Below, one piece after another: positions 51,275 to 58,864 of a stretch of DNA of 64,000 nt (positions are counted from its first letter, which is position 1; the number at the start of each line of letters is the position of its first letter). The notes below the pieces were generated by a model. It was given only the letters and a program-made list of their open reading frames with translations. It did not search any database and was not told the origin of the DNA. Both the position numbers and the translations under genes were made by a program. This stretch comes from Halobacterium litoreum (lineage in GTDB: Archaea; Halobacteriota; Halobacteria; Halobacteriales; Halobacteriaceae), in assembly GCF_021233415.1 (NCBI RefSeq), contig NZ_CP089466.1, positions 2,046,001-2,110,000 of the forward strand, read 5' to 3'.

Positions 51275-51811
51275 CTACGTCTCGGCGACCGCGTCCACCA
51301 GGTCGAGTGACTCCTCGACGGCGTCGCGTTGCTCGTCGCTCGGCCACGCGTTCCGCGGGAAGAACTCGGCGAGGAACTGCTCGCGCTCGTGGGCCGACGC
51401 GGTGTCCATCGGTCGCGCGTAGTGGTTGTTCATGAAGTCCGCGAACGCCGCGGCGTTGTCGCCGTGGACGTCGCCGTGTTCCTCGCGCACTCGCTCGACG
51501 AGTTCGGCGTTTCGCGCGGCGGCGTCGTCGTAGTCGCCCTGTTCGCCGGGGCCGGCCAGCGACACCTCGGCCGCACGGTCTGTGTCCTCGACGTCGCCGA
51601 GGCGCACGGTTCCCTCGTCGTCTATCCACTCGCTCGGGTAGCAGACGAGCGTGTCGTCGCCCTCGCGCACGCGGGCGACGAACTCGTGTTCGGCGAGCAG
51701 GTCGTCGCGGCGCTCGCGGTAGGCGTCCGCGGCGTTGTCGTCGACCGCGTCGCGCGCGAGTCGCGTGAGCCGTTCGGCCTCCTCGACTGCGTCCTCGGGT
51801 AGGTCAGTCAT
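51275..51811 (-). CDS. Conserved haloarchaeal protein downstream of RNase HI
   Basis: A 178-residue acidic protein. The sequence is helical with DFMNNHYARPMDTASAHEREQFLAEFFPRNAWP, a recognisable block, preceded by a short beta-rich part (EFVARVREGDDTLVCYPSEWIDDEGTVRLGD). The start overlaps the rnhA stop by 8 nt, so the proteins are translated together and may act together, for example in RNA-DNA hybrid processing. I do not recognise a defined function. Confidence 0.72.
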   Translation of the reverse strand: MTDLPEDAVEEAERLTRLARDAVDDNAADAYRERRDDLLAEHEFVARVREGDDTLVCYPSEWIDDEGTVRLGDVEDTDRAAEVSLAGPGEQGDYDDAAARNAELVERVREEHGDVHGDNAAAFADFMNNHYARPMDTASAHEREQFLAEFFPRNAWPSDEQRDAVEESLDLVDAVAET

Positions 51812-52400
51812 CGTCTAGGGCGTCGTTGGCTAGTTCGTCGGCGCGGTCGTTTACCTCCCGCGGTACGTGCGTGAGCGTCCAGTCGTCGAACCGTTCGAGG
51901 AGTTCGCGGACGCGGACGCGCTTCTCGCGGAGTTCCGGGTCGTTGGTGTTCCACGCGCCTTTCACCTGTTTGACGATGAGTTGGGAGTCGCCGCGAATCT
52001 CGGCCTCGTCGAACCCGAACTCCGTGGCTGCTTCGAGCGCGGCGATGAGCGCCTCGTACTCGGCCTGATTGTTGGTGGCGCGCCCGATGCGTTCGCCGTT
52101 CTCGGCGACGATGCCGTCCCCGGAGACGAGCACCCACCCGACGGCGGCGGGGCCGGGGTTGCCGCGGCTCGCGCCGTCGAAGTAGACGTGGACGCGCCCG
52201 CCGCGGTCGGGTTCGACGACCGCCGTGATGTCCGTGGGGTCGGCGCCCTGCACGACGAGTTTGTCCTCGTAGGCGACGGCGTGGGCGTCCCCGAGGTCGG
52301 CGTGCCACTGTTCGTACTCGGAGTTTCCCTCGCTGAACGTGGCGCCCGCGTCCGCGAGGCGAACGCGTGCGGCCTCGACGTCGCACTCGACGACCGGCAT
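51804..52400 (-). CDS. rnhA: Ribonuclease HI with N-terminal extension
   Basis: The 198-residue enzyme cleaves the RNA strand of RNA-DNA hybrids. The catalytic acids are D75 (VYFDGASRGNPG), E114 (NNQAEYEAL), D138 (RGDSQLIVKQ) and D188 (NDRADELAN). The basic handle is missing, as in other archaeal type HI enzymes. About 65 N-terminal residues form an extra domain containing EYEQWHADLGDAHAVAYEDKLVV that is not part of RNase H; such fused domains occur in haloarchaeal homologues. The ATG at 52400 is clear. Confidence 0.9.
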   Translation of the reverse strand: MPVVECDVEAARVRLADAGATFSEGNSEYEQWHADLGDAHAVAYEDKLVVQGADPTDITAVVEPDRGGRVHVYFDGASRGNPGPAAVGWVLVSGDGIVAENGERIGRATNNQAEYEALIAALEAATEFGFDEAEIRGDSQLIVKQVKGAWNTNDPELREKRVRVRELLERFDDWTLTHVPREVNDRADELANDALDDD

Positions 52401-52544
52401 TGACGCGAAGTCACCTCCACTCCCGTATATGGGTTACTATCCACGTTGGTGCAATTGAACGGCTCTGTCCCGCGATTATCGGCAGATTGGGCGTTCGACG
52501 CGCCGATTGTGTCGTCTGCGAGGCGGACCAACACCGGCAACGGA

Positions 52545-52551
52545 TTTAAAT
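52545..52551 (+). promoter_or_regulatory. TFB gene promoter (TATA box)
   Basis: TTTAAAT in CGGATTTAAATGC lies 29-35 nt upstream of the TFB ATG. A second A/T-rich stretch, TAATATAAAAG (52565-52575), is only a few bases from the ATG, too close to serve as the TATA box for this start. Confidence 0.65.
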
Positions 52552-52579
52552 GCTTGCGTACCGCTAATATAAAAGTGCG

Positions 52580-53542
52580 ATGACACGGTCCACTCGCCAG
52601 CGGGAGCGAGAAACAGCGACAGAGCAGGAGGAGTCCGAGGAGGGGGTACGGGAGTGCCCGGAGTGCGGCTCTGACAACCTCGTGAAGAGTTCGGACCGCG
52701 CGGAACTGGTCTGTGACGACTGTGGTCTCGTCGTCGAGGAAGAACAGATAGACCCCGGTCCGGAGTGGCGCGCGTTCAACCACCAGGAACGACAGGAGAA
52801 GTCCCGCGTCGGCGCGCCGACGACGCAGACGATGCACGACAAGGGACTGACGACCACCATCGACTGGAAGGACAAGGACGCCTACGGCCGGTCTATCTCG
52901 TCGAAGAAGCGCTCGCAGATGCACCGCCTGCGCAAGTGGCAGGAACGCATCCGCACCAAGGACGCCGGGGAGCGCAACCTCCAGTTCGCGCTCTCCGAAA
53001 TCGACCGGATGGCCTCCGCGCTCGGCGTACCGCGCTCCGTGCGCGAGGTCGCCTCGGTCATCTACCGGCGCGCGCTCAAGGAAGACCTCATCCGAGGTCG
53101 CTCCATCGAGGGCGTCGCCACGAGCGCGCTGTACGCGGCGTGCCGGAAGGAAGGCATCCCGCGCAGCCTCGAGGAGATTTCGGAGGTGTCCCGAGTCGAG
53201 CGAAAGGAAATCGGCCGAACGTACCGCTACATCTCCCAGGAACTCGGCCTGGAGATGAAACCGGTCGACCCGAAGAAGTACGTGCCGCGCTTCTGCTCGG
53301 AGCTCGAACTCTCCGAGGAGGTCCAGTCGAAAGCCAACGAAATCATCGAGACCACCGCCGAGAAGGGGCTGCTCTCCGGAAAGTCCCCGACCGGCTACGC
53401 CGCCGCAGCAATCTACGCTGCCTCACTGCTCTGCAACGAGAAGAAGACCCAACGCGAGGTCGCGGACGTCGCGCAGGTGACGGAAGTCACCATCCGGAAC
53501 CGGTACCAGGAGCAGATCGAAGCGATGGGCATCCACGGGTAG
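52580..53542 (+). CDS. tfb: Transcription initiation factor IIB
   Basis: The 320-residue archaeal TFB recruits RNA polymerase to TBP-bound promoters. The N-terminal zinc ribbon is CPEC (C26, C29) and CDDC (C45, C48). The B-reader/linker region ([12 protein letters not shown] and [31 protein letters not shown]) and two cyclin repeats follow, the second with [16 protein letters not shown]. It has an acidic N-terminal leader. Haloarchaea carry several TFB paralogues; which one this is cannot be told from sequence alone. Confidence 0.96.
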   Translation: MTRSTRQRERETATEQEESEEGVRECPECGSDNLVKSSDRAELVCDDCGLVVEEEQIDPGPEWRAFNHQERQEKSRVGAPTTQTMHDKGLTTTIDWKDKDAYGRSISSKKRSQMHRLRKWQERIRTKDAGERNLQFALSEIDRMASALGVPRSVREVASVIYRRALKEDLIRGRSIEGVATSALYAACRKEGIPRSLEEISEVSRVERKEIGRTYRYISQELGLEMKPVDPKKYVPRFCSELELSEEVQSKANEIIETTAEKGLLSGKSPTGYAAAAIYAASLLCNEKKTQREVADVAQVTEVTIRNRYQEQIEAMGIHG

Positions 53543-53652
53543 CCCGTCGTTTCGCTCCTCGCCGCCAGTCGCCGAACAGCGGTGCCGCCGGCCCTCGTCG
53601 CCGAGTACCTGCATCGAAGGGGTTTTGCTCGCCGCATCGAAACCGGTGAGAC

Positions 53653-54363
53653 ATGACTGCGCCGTGGGCCGACTGGGACCACGTCCTGAAGGTGGACCCG
53701 GACAAGTCGCTCGTGGACGGGGAGACGTTCGACGACGTCTGCGAGACGGGGACGGACGCCATCGAGGTCGGTGGGACGCTGGACGTGACGACGGAGAAGA
53801 TGCAGCGGGTCATCGACGCGTGCCGAAAACACGACGTGCCCCTCTACCAGGAGCCGTCGAATCCCGCGGTCGTCGTGGACGACGCGGCGCTGGACGGCTA
53901 CCTCGTGCCGGTCGTGATGAACGCCGGCGACCCGTTCTGGATCACCGGCGCGCACAAGGAGTGGGTGCGCATCGCGGAGTTGGACTGGGAGCGCACCACG
54001 ACCGAGGCGTACATCGTGTTGAATCCGGCGGCGAGCGTCGCGGAGTACACGGACGCCGACTGCGACCTCGACGCCGACGACGTGCGAGCGTACGCGACGG
54101 TCGCCGAGCGCCTGCTCGGGCAGGAAATCGTCTACGTGGAGTACTCGGGGACGCTCGGCGACCCCGAGGTGGTGGCGGCGGCCGCCGACGGCGTGGACGA
54201 CGCGACGCTGTTCTACGGCGGCGGCGTCGGCACGTACGACGCGGCCTACGAGATGGGGCAGCACGCGGACACCGTGGTCGTCGGGGACTTGCTCCACGAC
54301 GAGGGCGTTGACGCCGTCCGGGAGACCGTCGAGGGCGTGCAAGACGCCCACGCCGAGAACTGA
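53653..54363 (+). CDS. Geranylgeranylglyceryl phosphate synthase
   Basis: The 236-residue TIM-barrel prenyltransferase makes the first ether bond of archaeal membrane lipids, joining geranylgeranyl diphosphate to sn-glycerol-1-phosphate. Signatures are [44 protein letters not shown] and [13 protein letters not shown], with the phosphate-binding glycine loop. The length is typical of the group I enzymes. The ATG at 53653 starts [13 protein letters not shown]. Its stop abuts that of the convergent permease gene. Confidence 0.93.
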   Translation: MTAPWADWDHVLKVDPDKSLVDGETFDDVCETGTDAIEVGGTLDVTTEKMQRVIDACRKHDVPLYQEPSNPAVVVDDAALDGYLVPVVMNAGDPFWITGAHKEWVRIAELDWERTTTEAYIVLNPAASVAEYTDADCDLDADDVRAYATVAERLLGQEIVYVEYSGTLGDPEVVAAAADGVDDATLFYGGGVGTYDAAYEMGQHADTVVVGDLLHDEGVDAVRETVEGVQDAHAEN

Positions 54364-55359
54364 TTACTCGCCGACGCGGGGGTCGAGGTAGCCGTACAGC
54401 AGGTCCTGAGCGAGACTGCCGACGACGCCGATGAGCGCGAACACGGTCGCCGCGCCGACGACGAGGCGGAAGTCCCGCGTGTAGACGGCGACCTGCAGGT
54501 AGGCGGCGACGCCGGGGATGCGGAAGACGGTCTCGACGACGAACGCGCCGAGCGCCAGCACCGACATCAACTCCGCGAACGACACCGACAGCAGCGGGAG
54601 CGCCGCGTTCCGCAGCGCGTGCCGGGCGTTCACCGTCTGGTTTGCGCCCTTCGCGTTGAGCATCTTCGACGTGTCCGACCCCTTGTACGAGAGGGCGTTG
54701 TTCCGGGTGTGCCGGAACAGCCCCGAGACGAGGCCGACCGCGAGGACGGCGGCGGGCAGGAGGTACTTCCAGCCGACCGACCGCCACGGCTCGGTGCCGC
54801 GGAACGACGGACTCCCGCGGAAGAGGAACGGGTGCGTGTTCCAGACGGGGTCGGCGAGCCACGGGTACTCGCCCGCGAGCGCTTTCACGACGACGATGCC
54901 GAGGACGATGCTCGGGACGCCGAGGCCGACGTAGGCGGCAATGCGGAGCGTCCAGTCGCTGACGCGGCCGCGGTACGCGCTCGCGAGGCCGCCGAGGACG
55001 CCGACGGTGTACGCGATGACGACGCCCGGGACGACGTACGCGAGCGTCCGCGGGAGCGTCTCCGCGAGGATGTCGGCGACCGGGCGGTCGAACTCGTAGG
55101 AAAATCCCCAGTCGAGCGTGACGACGTCGGTCATGTACCGGACGTACTGCTCGGCGAGCGTGCCGGTCGTCCCGTGGGCTCGCCGGTACTGGCGGCGAAT
55201 CTCCTGTGCCGCCTGGCTGTCGGGGTCGAGGCCGACGAGGCGCGCGGTGAGGTCGGTGTTCGGTGCGTACCGCACGACGAGGAACGTCAACGAGACCACG
55301 AGGAGCGCGGTGAACGCGGCGAACGCGGTGCGGCGGGCGGCGTACGTCAGCCACGACAT
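54364..55359 (-). CDS. ABC transporter permease, DppB-like (B1)
   Basis: The 331-residue B-type permease of the dipeptide/oligopeptide/nickel family. After an N-terminal helix (AFTALLVVSLTFLVVRYAP), the segment LDWGFSYEFDRPVADILAETLPRTLAYV is the family hallmark; the cytoplasmic EAA-type loop is MLNAKGANQTVNARHALRNA. The C-terminus QDLLYGYLDPRVGE is shared by B2 and B3. The ATG at 55359 overlaps the TGA of a 22-residue leader ORF (TGATG). It lies on the strand opposite to the ATPases. Confidence 0.87.
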   Translation of the reverse strand: MSWLTYAARRTAFAAFTALLVVSLTFLVVRYAPNTDLTARLVGLDPDSQAAQEIRRQYRRAHGTTGTLAEQYVRYMTDVVTLDWGFSYEFDRPVADILAETLPRTLAYVVPGVVIAYTVGVLGGLASAYRGRVSDWTLRIAAYVGLGVPSIVLGIVVVKALAGEYPWLADPVWNTHPFLFRGSPSFRGTEPWRSVGWKYLLPAAVLAVGLVSGLFRHTRNNALSYKGSDTSKMLNAKGANQTVNARHALRNAALPLLSVSFAELMSVLALGAFVVETVFRIPGVAAYLQVAVYTRDFRLVVGAATVFALIGVVGSLAQDLLYGYLDPRVGE

Positions 55360-55427
55360 CAGACCACCCCGCGGCCGGCGAACGGGCGGGACTGCCTGCT
55401 GGGAGCGGTCGGCGAACTGGAGGGCAT
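55359..55427 (-). CDS. Leader ORF upstream of DppB-like B1, 22 residues
   Basis: An ATG-initiated short frame that begins MPSSSPTAPS and ends FAGRGVV. Its TGA overlaps the B1 start codon (TGATG). The TATA-like ATTTATTTC lies about 30 nt upstream of this ATG and almost 100 nt from the permease ATG, so the leaderless message would start at the leader ORF. The first residues recall the MPSS/MPST starts of the two DppC-like permeases. Translation is inferred, not proven. Confidence 0.55.
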   Translation of the reverse strand: MPSSSPTAPSRQSRPFAGRGVV

Positions 55428-55451
55428 CGTCCCCGAACGTTGAACGTATCT

Positions 55452-55463
55452 GAAATAAATCTT
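55452..55463 (-). promoter_or_regulatory. Promoter of leader ORF and permease B1
   Basis: On the minus strand, AAGATTTATTTC is a good TATA element centred about 30 nt upstream of the leader ORF ATG at 55427. Confidence 0.6.
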
Positions 55464-55471
55464 GGGGCGCG

Positions 55472-56464
55472 TTAACGCTCGTCGACGCCGGGGTCGAGGT
55501 AGCCGTACAGGAGGTCCTGGAGGAAGTTCCCGCCGATGCCGATGAACACCAACACCATCGTCGTCCCGACGACGAGGGGCACGTCCTGGTTCTCGATGGC
55601 GAACAGGCTAATCGTCCCGAGTCCGGGGATGGCGAACACGCCCTCGATGATGTAGACGTTCAACATCAGGATGCCGAGCACCTCGACGAACGACAGCGTG
55701 AGGATGGGGATGGCGGCGTTCCGGAGGACGTGTCGCGCGACCCGGAGTCTGCTCGCGCCCTTCGCTTCGAGGAGTTTCACGAACTGCGCGCGCTCGTACT
55801 CCAGGGCCTCCGCGCGAGAGTGCTGGAGGAGGCCGGCGACCAGCCCCAGCGACAACACGAGCGACGGCCACACGTACCGCAGCGGGTGCGAGAACGCCCA
55901 CACCTCGCTCACGCGCCGCGACGCGCTGATGACGACGCGCGCCGGCGACAGCCACGGCAGCGTCCACGGGTGGACGACGTCGAGGTAGTGTACCACCCAG
56001 AACGCGGGCAACCCCATCGCGAGGTACGCGACGACGCGGGACCCGCGGTCGAGGAGGCCGTCGCGGCCGAACGCGCCGGCGACGCCGAACGCCGCGCCGA
56101 GCACGAACGACAGCAGGACGCCCGGCACGACGTACGCGAGCGTGTACGGGAGTCGGTCTGCGACGACGTCCACGACGGGTCGGTCGAACTCGTAGGACTG
56201 CCCCCAGTCGAGCGTCGCGACGCCCGCGACGTAGTCGACGTACCGCTCGACGAGGCCGCCGCGACCGCCGTGTTCCGCGTAGTACTGCGCCTCGATTCGG
56301 TCCAGTTGGGCCGGCGTCGCGCCGCTGCGCTCGGCGCCCGCCAGTTCCGCGCCGAGTTCCGGGTTCGGGACGGAGGCGACGACGCCGAAGGTCAACGAGA
56401 CGACGAGGAACGCCGCGAACACGGCGAACGCGCCGCGGCGGGCGACGAACGCCGCGTAGCTCAC
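55472..56464 (-). CDS. ABC transporter permease, DppB-like (B2)
   Basis: A 330-residue B-type permease starting with GTG (VSYAAFVARRGAF). It shares LDWGQSYEFDRPVVDVVADRLPYTLAYVVPG and the EAA loop LLEAKGASRLRVARHVLRNAA with B1 and B3, and ends QDLLYGYLDPGVDER. It is divergent from the C1 permease gene across a 132-bp region. The GTG start overlaps the TGA of a 13-residue leader ORF (GTGA). Confidence 0.87.
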   Translation of the reverse strand: MSYAAFVARRGAFAVFAAFLVVSLTFGVVASVPNPELGAELAGAERSGATPAQLDRIEAQYYAEHGGRGGLVERYVDYVAGVATLDWGQSYEFDRPVVDVVADRLPYTLAYVVPGVLLSFVLGAAFGVAGAFGRDGLLDRGSRVVAYLAMGLPAFWVVHYLDVVHPWTLPWLSPARVVISASRRVSEVWAFSHPLRYVWPSLVLSLGLVAGLLQHSRAEALEYERAQFVKLLEAKGASRLRVARHVLRNAAIPILTLSFVEVLGILMLNVYIIEGVFAIPGLGTISLFAIENQDVPLVVGTTMVLVFIGIGGNFLQDLLYGYLDPGVDER

Positions 56465-56502
56465 GCTACACCACCGCGCGGGAGAGTCCGTTGGAGGGCC
56501 AT
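56461..56502 (-). CDS. Leader ORF upstream of DppB-like B2, 13 residues
   Basis: A short frame MALQRTLPRGGVA starting at ATG 56502; its TGA overlaps the permease GTG start (GTGA). A minus-strand CTTATC element lies about 32 nt upstream of this ATG. Its position relative to the promoter and the permease matches the leader ORFs before B1 and B3, although its sequence does not resemble theirs. Confidence 0.5.
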   Translation of the reverse strand: MALQRTLPRGGVA

Positions 56503-56530
56503 CGACTGCCGGAGTGTCGACAGCCCGACT

Positions 56531-56538
56531 GATAAGCG
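56531..56538 (-). promoter_or_regulatory. Promoter of leader ORF and permease B2
   Basis: Minus-strand CGCTTATC is the only TATA-like element in the divergent region for this direction. It is centred about 32 nt upstream of the leader ORF ATG. Confidence 0.4.
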
Positions 56539-56562
56539 TTCGGTGTCCGCCAACGCACGCCA

Positions 56563-56571
56563 AAGTATAAC
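56563..56571 (+). promoter_or_regulatory. Promoter of permease C1 (TATA box)
   Basis: AAGTATAAC lies about 29 nt upstream of the C1 ATG, predicting a leaderless transcript; no leader ORF precedes this gene. Confidence 0.6.
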
Positions 56572-56596
56572 CGTCGAGTGTAACACAGTTGTCGCA

Positions 56597-57772
56597 ATGC
56601 CCTCCAGCAGACTCGACGGCGCCGCCTTCACCAGTGTCGACTGGGGAGAAGAAGACGCCTCGCGACGGGTTCGTCCCCGCACCGTCGCGTTCGTCCTCGC
56701 GCTCGCCGGCGTCGCCGCGCTGTTCGTGTACGACAACTGGCTGCACAGCGGACCGCTGTACGGGACGTACTACACGCGCCGCATCGACTGGCTGTTCGCC
56801 GTCTCGTTGGTCGTGTTCGCGCGGTTCGTCGCGCTCCCGCTCGTCCTCGACCGCGGCCGGACGCGGCGGTACTGGCGGCGCGTCCGCGGCGACCCGCTGG
56901 CGATGGCCGCGGTCGGCTACCTCGCCGCGTTCTTCGTCGTCGCGCTCCTCGCACCCGAACTCAGGGGCATCGGTCACGTGAGTTTCCAGCGCCAACTCCA
57001 GCCGCCGGTGTTCTTCAGCGTCCCCGCGGACGCCGTCGACGCCTGTGTCGGCCCCGTTTCGAACGGCCGGTGTCACGGCACGTGGCGCCACCCGCTGGGA
57101 ACGAACGCGCTCGGCATCGACGTGCTCAGCATGCTCGTCTACGGGATGCGCGAGATTCTACAGGTGGCGCTGTCGGCGGCCGTCCTGATGGGGGTCGTCG
57201 CGACCTTCGTCGGCGCGACCGCCGGCTACGTCGGCGGCTGGGTCGACGACGTGCTGATGCGGTACGTCGACGTCCAGCAGACGGTGCCTGCGGTAGTCGT
57301 CTACGTGCTCGTGGCGACGCTCGTCCTCCGGGACAAGGCGCTCATCCTGCTCGCGGTGTTCTTCGGCCTGCTGGACTGGGGCGGTATCGCCCGCCTCGTC
57401 CGCAGCGAGGTCCTGAAGCGCCGCGACGACGGCTACGTGCGCGCCGCCCGCGCGGCGGGCGCCAGCGACTTCCACGTCGTCCGGAAGCACCTCGTGCCGA
57501 ACGCGTCGCCGGCGGTCGCCACCAGCCTCTCGCGTCGCGTGCCGATGCTCGTGTTGACGCAGGTGGGGCTGTCGTTCCTGCTGTTGAGCGAGTCGAACAT
57601 GCGCTCTATCGGCGAACTACTGCGGCGCGGCCTCGCGTCGCGGTACGTGGCCGGCGAGTGGACGGCGAAGTGGTGGGTGGCGGGCGCGGCGGTGCTCGTC
57701 GTCGTGCTCACCGTCGCGGCGTCGAACGTCGCCGGCGACGCGGCGCGGGACGCCCTCGACCCCCACGAGTAG
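56597..57772 (+). CDS. ABC transporter permease, DppC-like (C1)
   Basis: The 391-residue C-type permease of the dipeptide/oligopeptide family. About 100 extra N-terminal residues with two helices precede the usual core. An extracytoplasmic loop with two Cys (C150 and C159) leads into HGTWRHPLGTNALGIDVLS, the family's HPLGTDxxGRD-type entry motif. The EAA-type loop is YVRAARAAGASDFHVVRKHLVPN. It starts MPSSRLDGAAF at ATG 56597 and pairs with one of the B permeases. Confidence 0.87.
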   Translation: MPSSRLDGAAFTSVDWGEEDASRRVRPRTVAFVLALAGVAALFVYDNWLHSGPLYGTYYTRRIDWLFAVSLVVFARFVALPLVLDRGRTRRYWRRVRGDPLAMAAVGYLAAFFVVALLAPELRGIGHVSFQRQLQPPVFFSVPADAVDACVGPVSNGRCHGTWRHPLGTNALGIDVLSMLVYGMREILQVALSAAVLMGVVATFVGATAGYVGGWVDDVLMRYVDVQQTVPAVVVYVLVATLVLRDKALILLAVFFGLLDWGGIARLVRSEVLKRRDDGYVRAARAAGASDFHVVRKHLVPNASPAVATSLSRRVPMLVLTQVGLSFLLLSESNMRSIGELLRRGLASRYVAGEWTAKWWVAGAAVLVVVLTVAASNVAGDAARDALDPHE

Positions 57773-57785
57773 CGCGGAGGTCGCG

Positions 57786-58739
57786 CTATCCGTTGATTCT
57801 GGGGTCGAGGTAGCCGTAGAGGACGTCCTGGAGGAGGTTGCCGAGGATGCCGACGAAGACGAGAATCATCGTGGTGCCGATGATGAGCGGGAGGTCGCGT
57901 TCCCGCACCGCGAACAGACTCGCCCCCGCCAACCCCTCTATCTCCAGAATCTCCTCGATGACGTAGATGTTGAGGACGAGCACGCCGAGGATTTCGGTCA
58001 CCGACAGCGACACGATGGGTATCGACGCGTTCCGCAGCACGTGGCGCGCCACGCGGAGGCGACTCGACCCCTTCGCCTTGAGGAGTTTGGTGAACTCCTT
58101 GCCGGCCTGTTCGAGGCTCGCGATGCGCGCGAACCGAATCTGGCCCGCCAGCAGCGTCGCCGCCACCGTCACCGCCGCCAACACCTGCGGGTGCGGCGAC
58201 ACGACCAGCAGCGTCCCGCCGATGGACTGGATTTTGGCGCCGCCGACGGCGGTGTACCAGACGAGACCGACAAACGCCGGAATCCCGAGCAGCGCGTACG
58301 ACCCGACGCGGAGCACCCAGTCGAACCGCGAGTTCCGGAGCATCGCGGACGCGAGGCCGAACAGGACGCCGAAGGCGACGGCGAGAATCACGCCGGGGAT
58401 GACGTACTCCAGAGTAGTGGGGACGCGAGTTTCGAGGACGGACCACACCGGTTTGCGGTACGCGAACGAGTACCCCCACTCCAGCGTCGTCACGTCCACC
58501 AGCCACCCGACGTACTGGTCGAGCAGCGACGCGTCGAGGCCGCGCGCCTCGAGGTAGCGCTGGCGTATCTGCTCGATTTCCTCGGGTGACGCGCGCTGGA
58601 ACCGCGCGGCCGACGCGAGTTTCGCGCCGAGGTCGACGTTCGGCGTGAACGTGATGAGCGCGAACGTCGCGGTGACCACGAGATACGCCGAGAGCACCGC
58701 GAACGCCACGCGACGCGCCAGATACTGGAGGTAACTCAC
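57786..58739 (-). CDS. ABC transporter permease, DppB-like (B3)
   Basis: A 317-residue B-type permease. It carries TLEWGYSFAYRKPVWSVLETRVPTTLEYVIPGV and the EAA loop LLKAKGSSRLRVARHVLRNA, and ends QDVLYGYLDPRING. It starts at GTG 58739 (VSYLQYLARRVAF), aligned with the start of B2; a TTG ten codons upstream is less likely. The GTG overlaps the TGA of a 20-residue leader ORF. It converges with C1 (13-base gap) and diverges from C2. Confidence 0.86.
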   Translation of the reverse strand: MSYLQYLARRVAFAVLSAYLVVTATFALITFTPNVDLGAKLASAARFQRASPEEIEQIRQRYLEARGLDASLLDQYVGWLVDVTTLEWGYSFAYRKPVWSVLETRVPTTLEYVIPGVILAVAFGVLFGLASAMLRNSRFDWVLRVGSYALLGIPAFVGLVWYTAVGGAKIQSIGGTLLVVSPHPQVLAAVTVAATLLAGQIRFARIASLEQAGKEFTKLLKAKGSSRLRVARHVLRNASIPIVSLSVTEILGVLVLNIYVIEEILEIEGLAGASLFAVRERDLPLIIGTTMILVFVGILGNLLQDVLYGYLDPRING

Positions 58740-58798
58740 GGCCACCACGCGTCGCGCTTCGGTCGACAACTGTACTCGGTGGAGGGCTGTTTCGGCAT
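58736..58798 (-). CDS. Leader ORF upstream of DppB-like B3, 20 residues
   Basis: MPKQPSTEYSCRPKRDAWWP, from ATG 58798, with a TGA overlapping the permease GTG (GTGA). The TATA sequence TTTATAAA is centred about 32 nt upstream of this ATG, while the permease start is about 90 nt from it. Of the three leaders it is the most peptide-like: it has one Cys, several Arg/Lys and two Trp near the end. Confidence 0.55.
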   Translation of the reverse strand: MPKQPSTEYSCRPKRDAWWP

Positions 58799-58826
58799 GT
58801 GTTCCCGCGAGACTCTCTCACAAAGA

Positions 58827-58836
58827 TTTATAAAAA
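58827..58836. promoter_or_regulatory. Bidirectional TATA element between B3 and C2
   Basis: TTTATAAAAA is close to palindromic. It is centred about 34 nt upstream of the C2 ATG on the plus strand and about 32 nt upstream of the B3 leader ORF on the minus strand, so one A/T core could serve both directions. GGCTATAATCG (58839-58849) is an alternative but is closer to C2 than usual. Confidence 0.6.
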
Positions 58837-58864
58837 TTGGCTATAATCGCAGGTACACGCCACG

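Noticed and set aside
52565-52575. TAATATAAAAG as the TFB promoter
   Set aside because: It lies only about five bases upstream of the ATG; TTTAAAT at 52545-52551 has the expected spacing.
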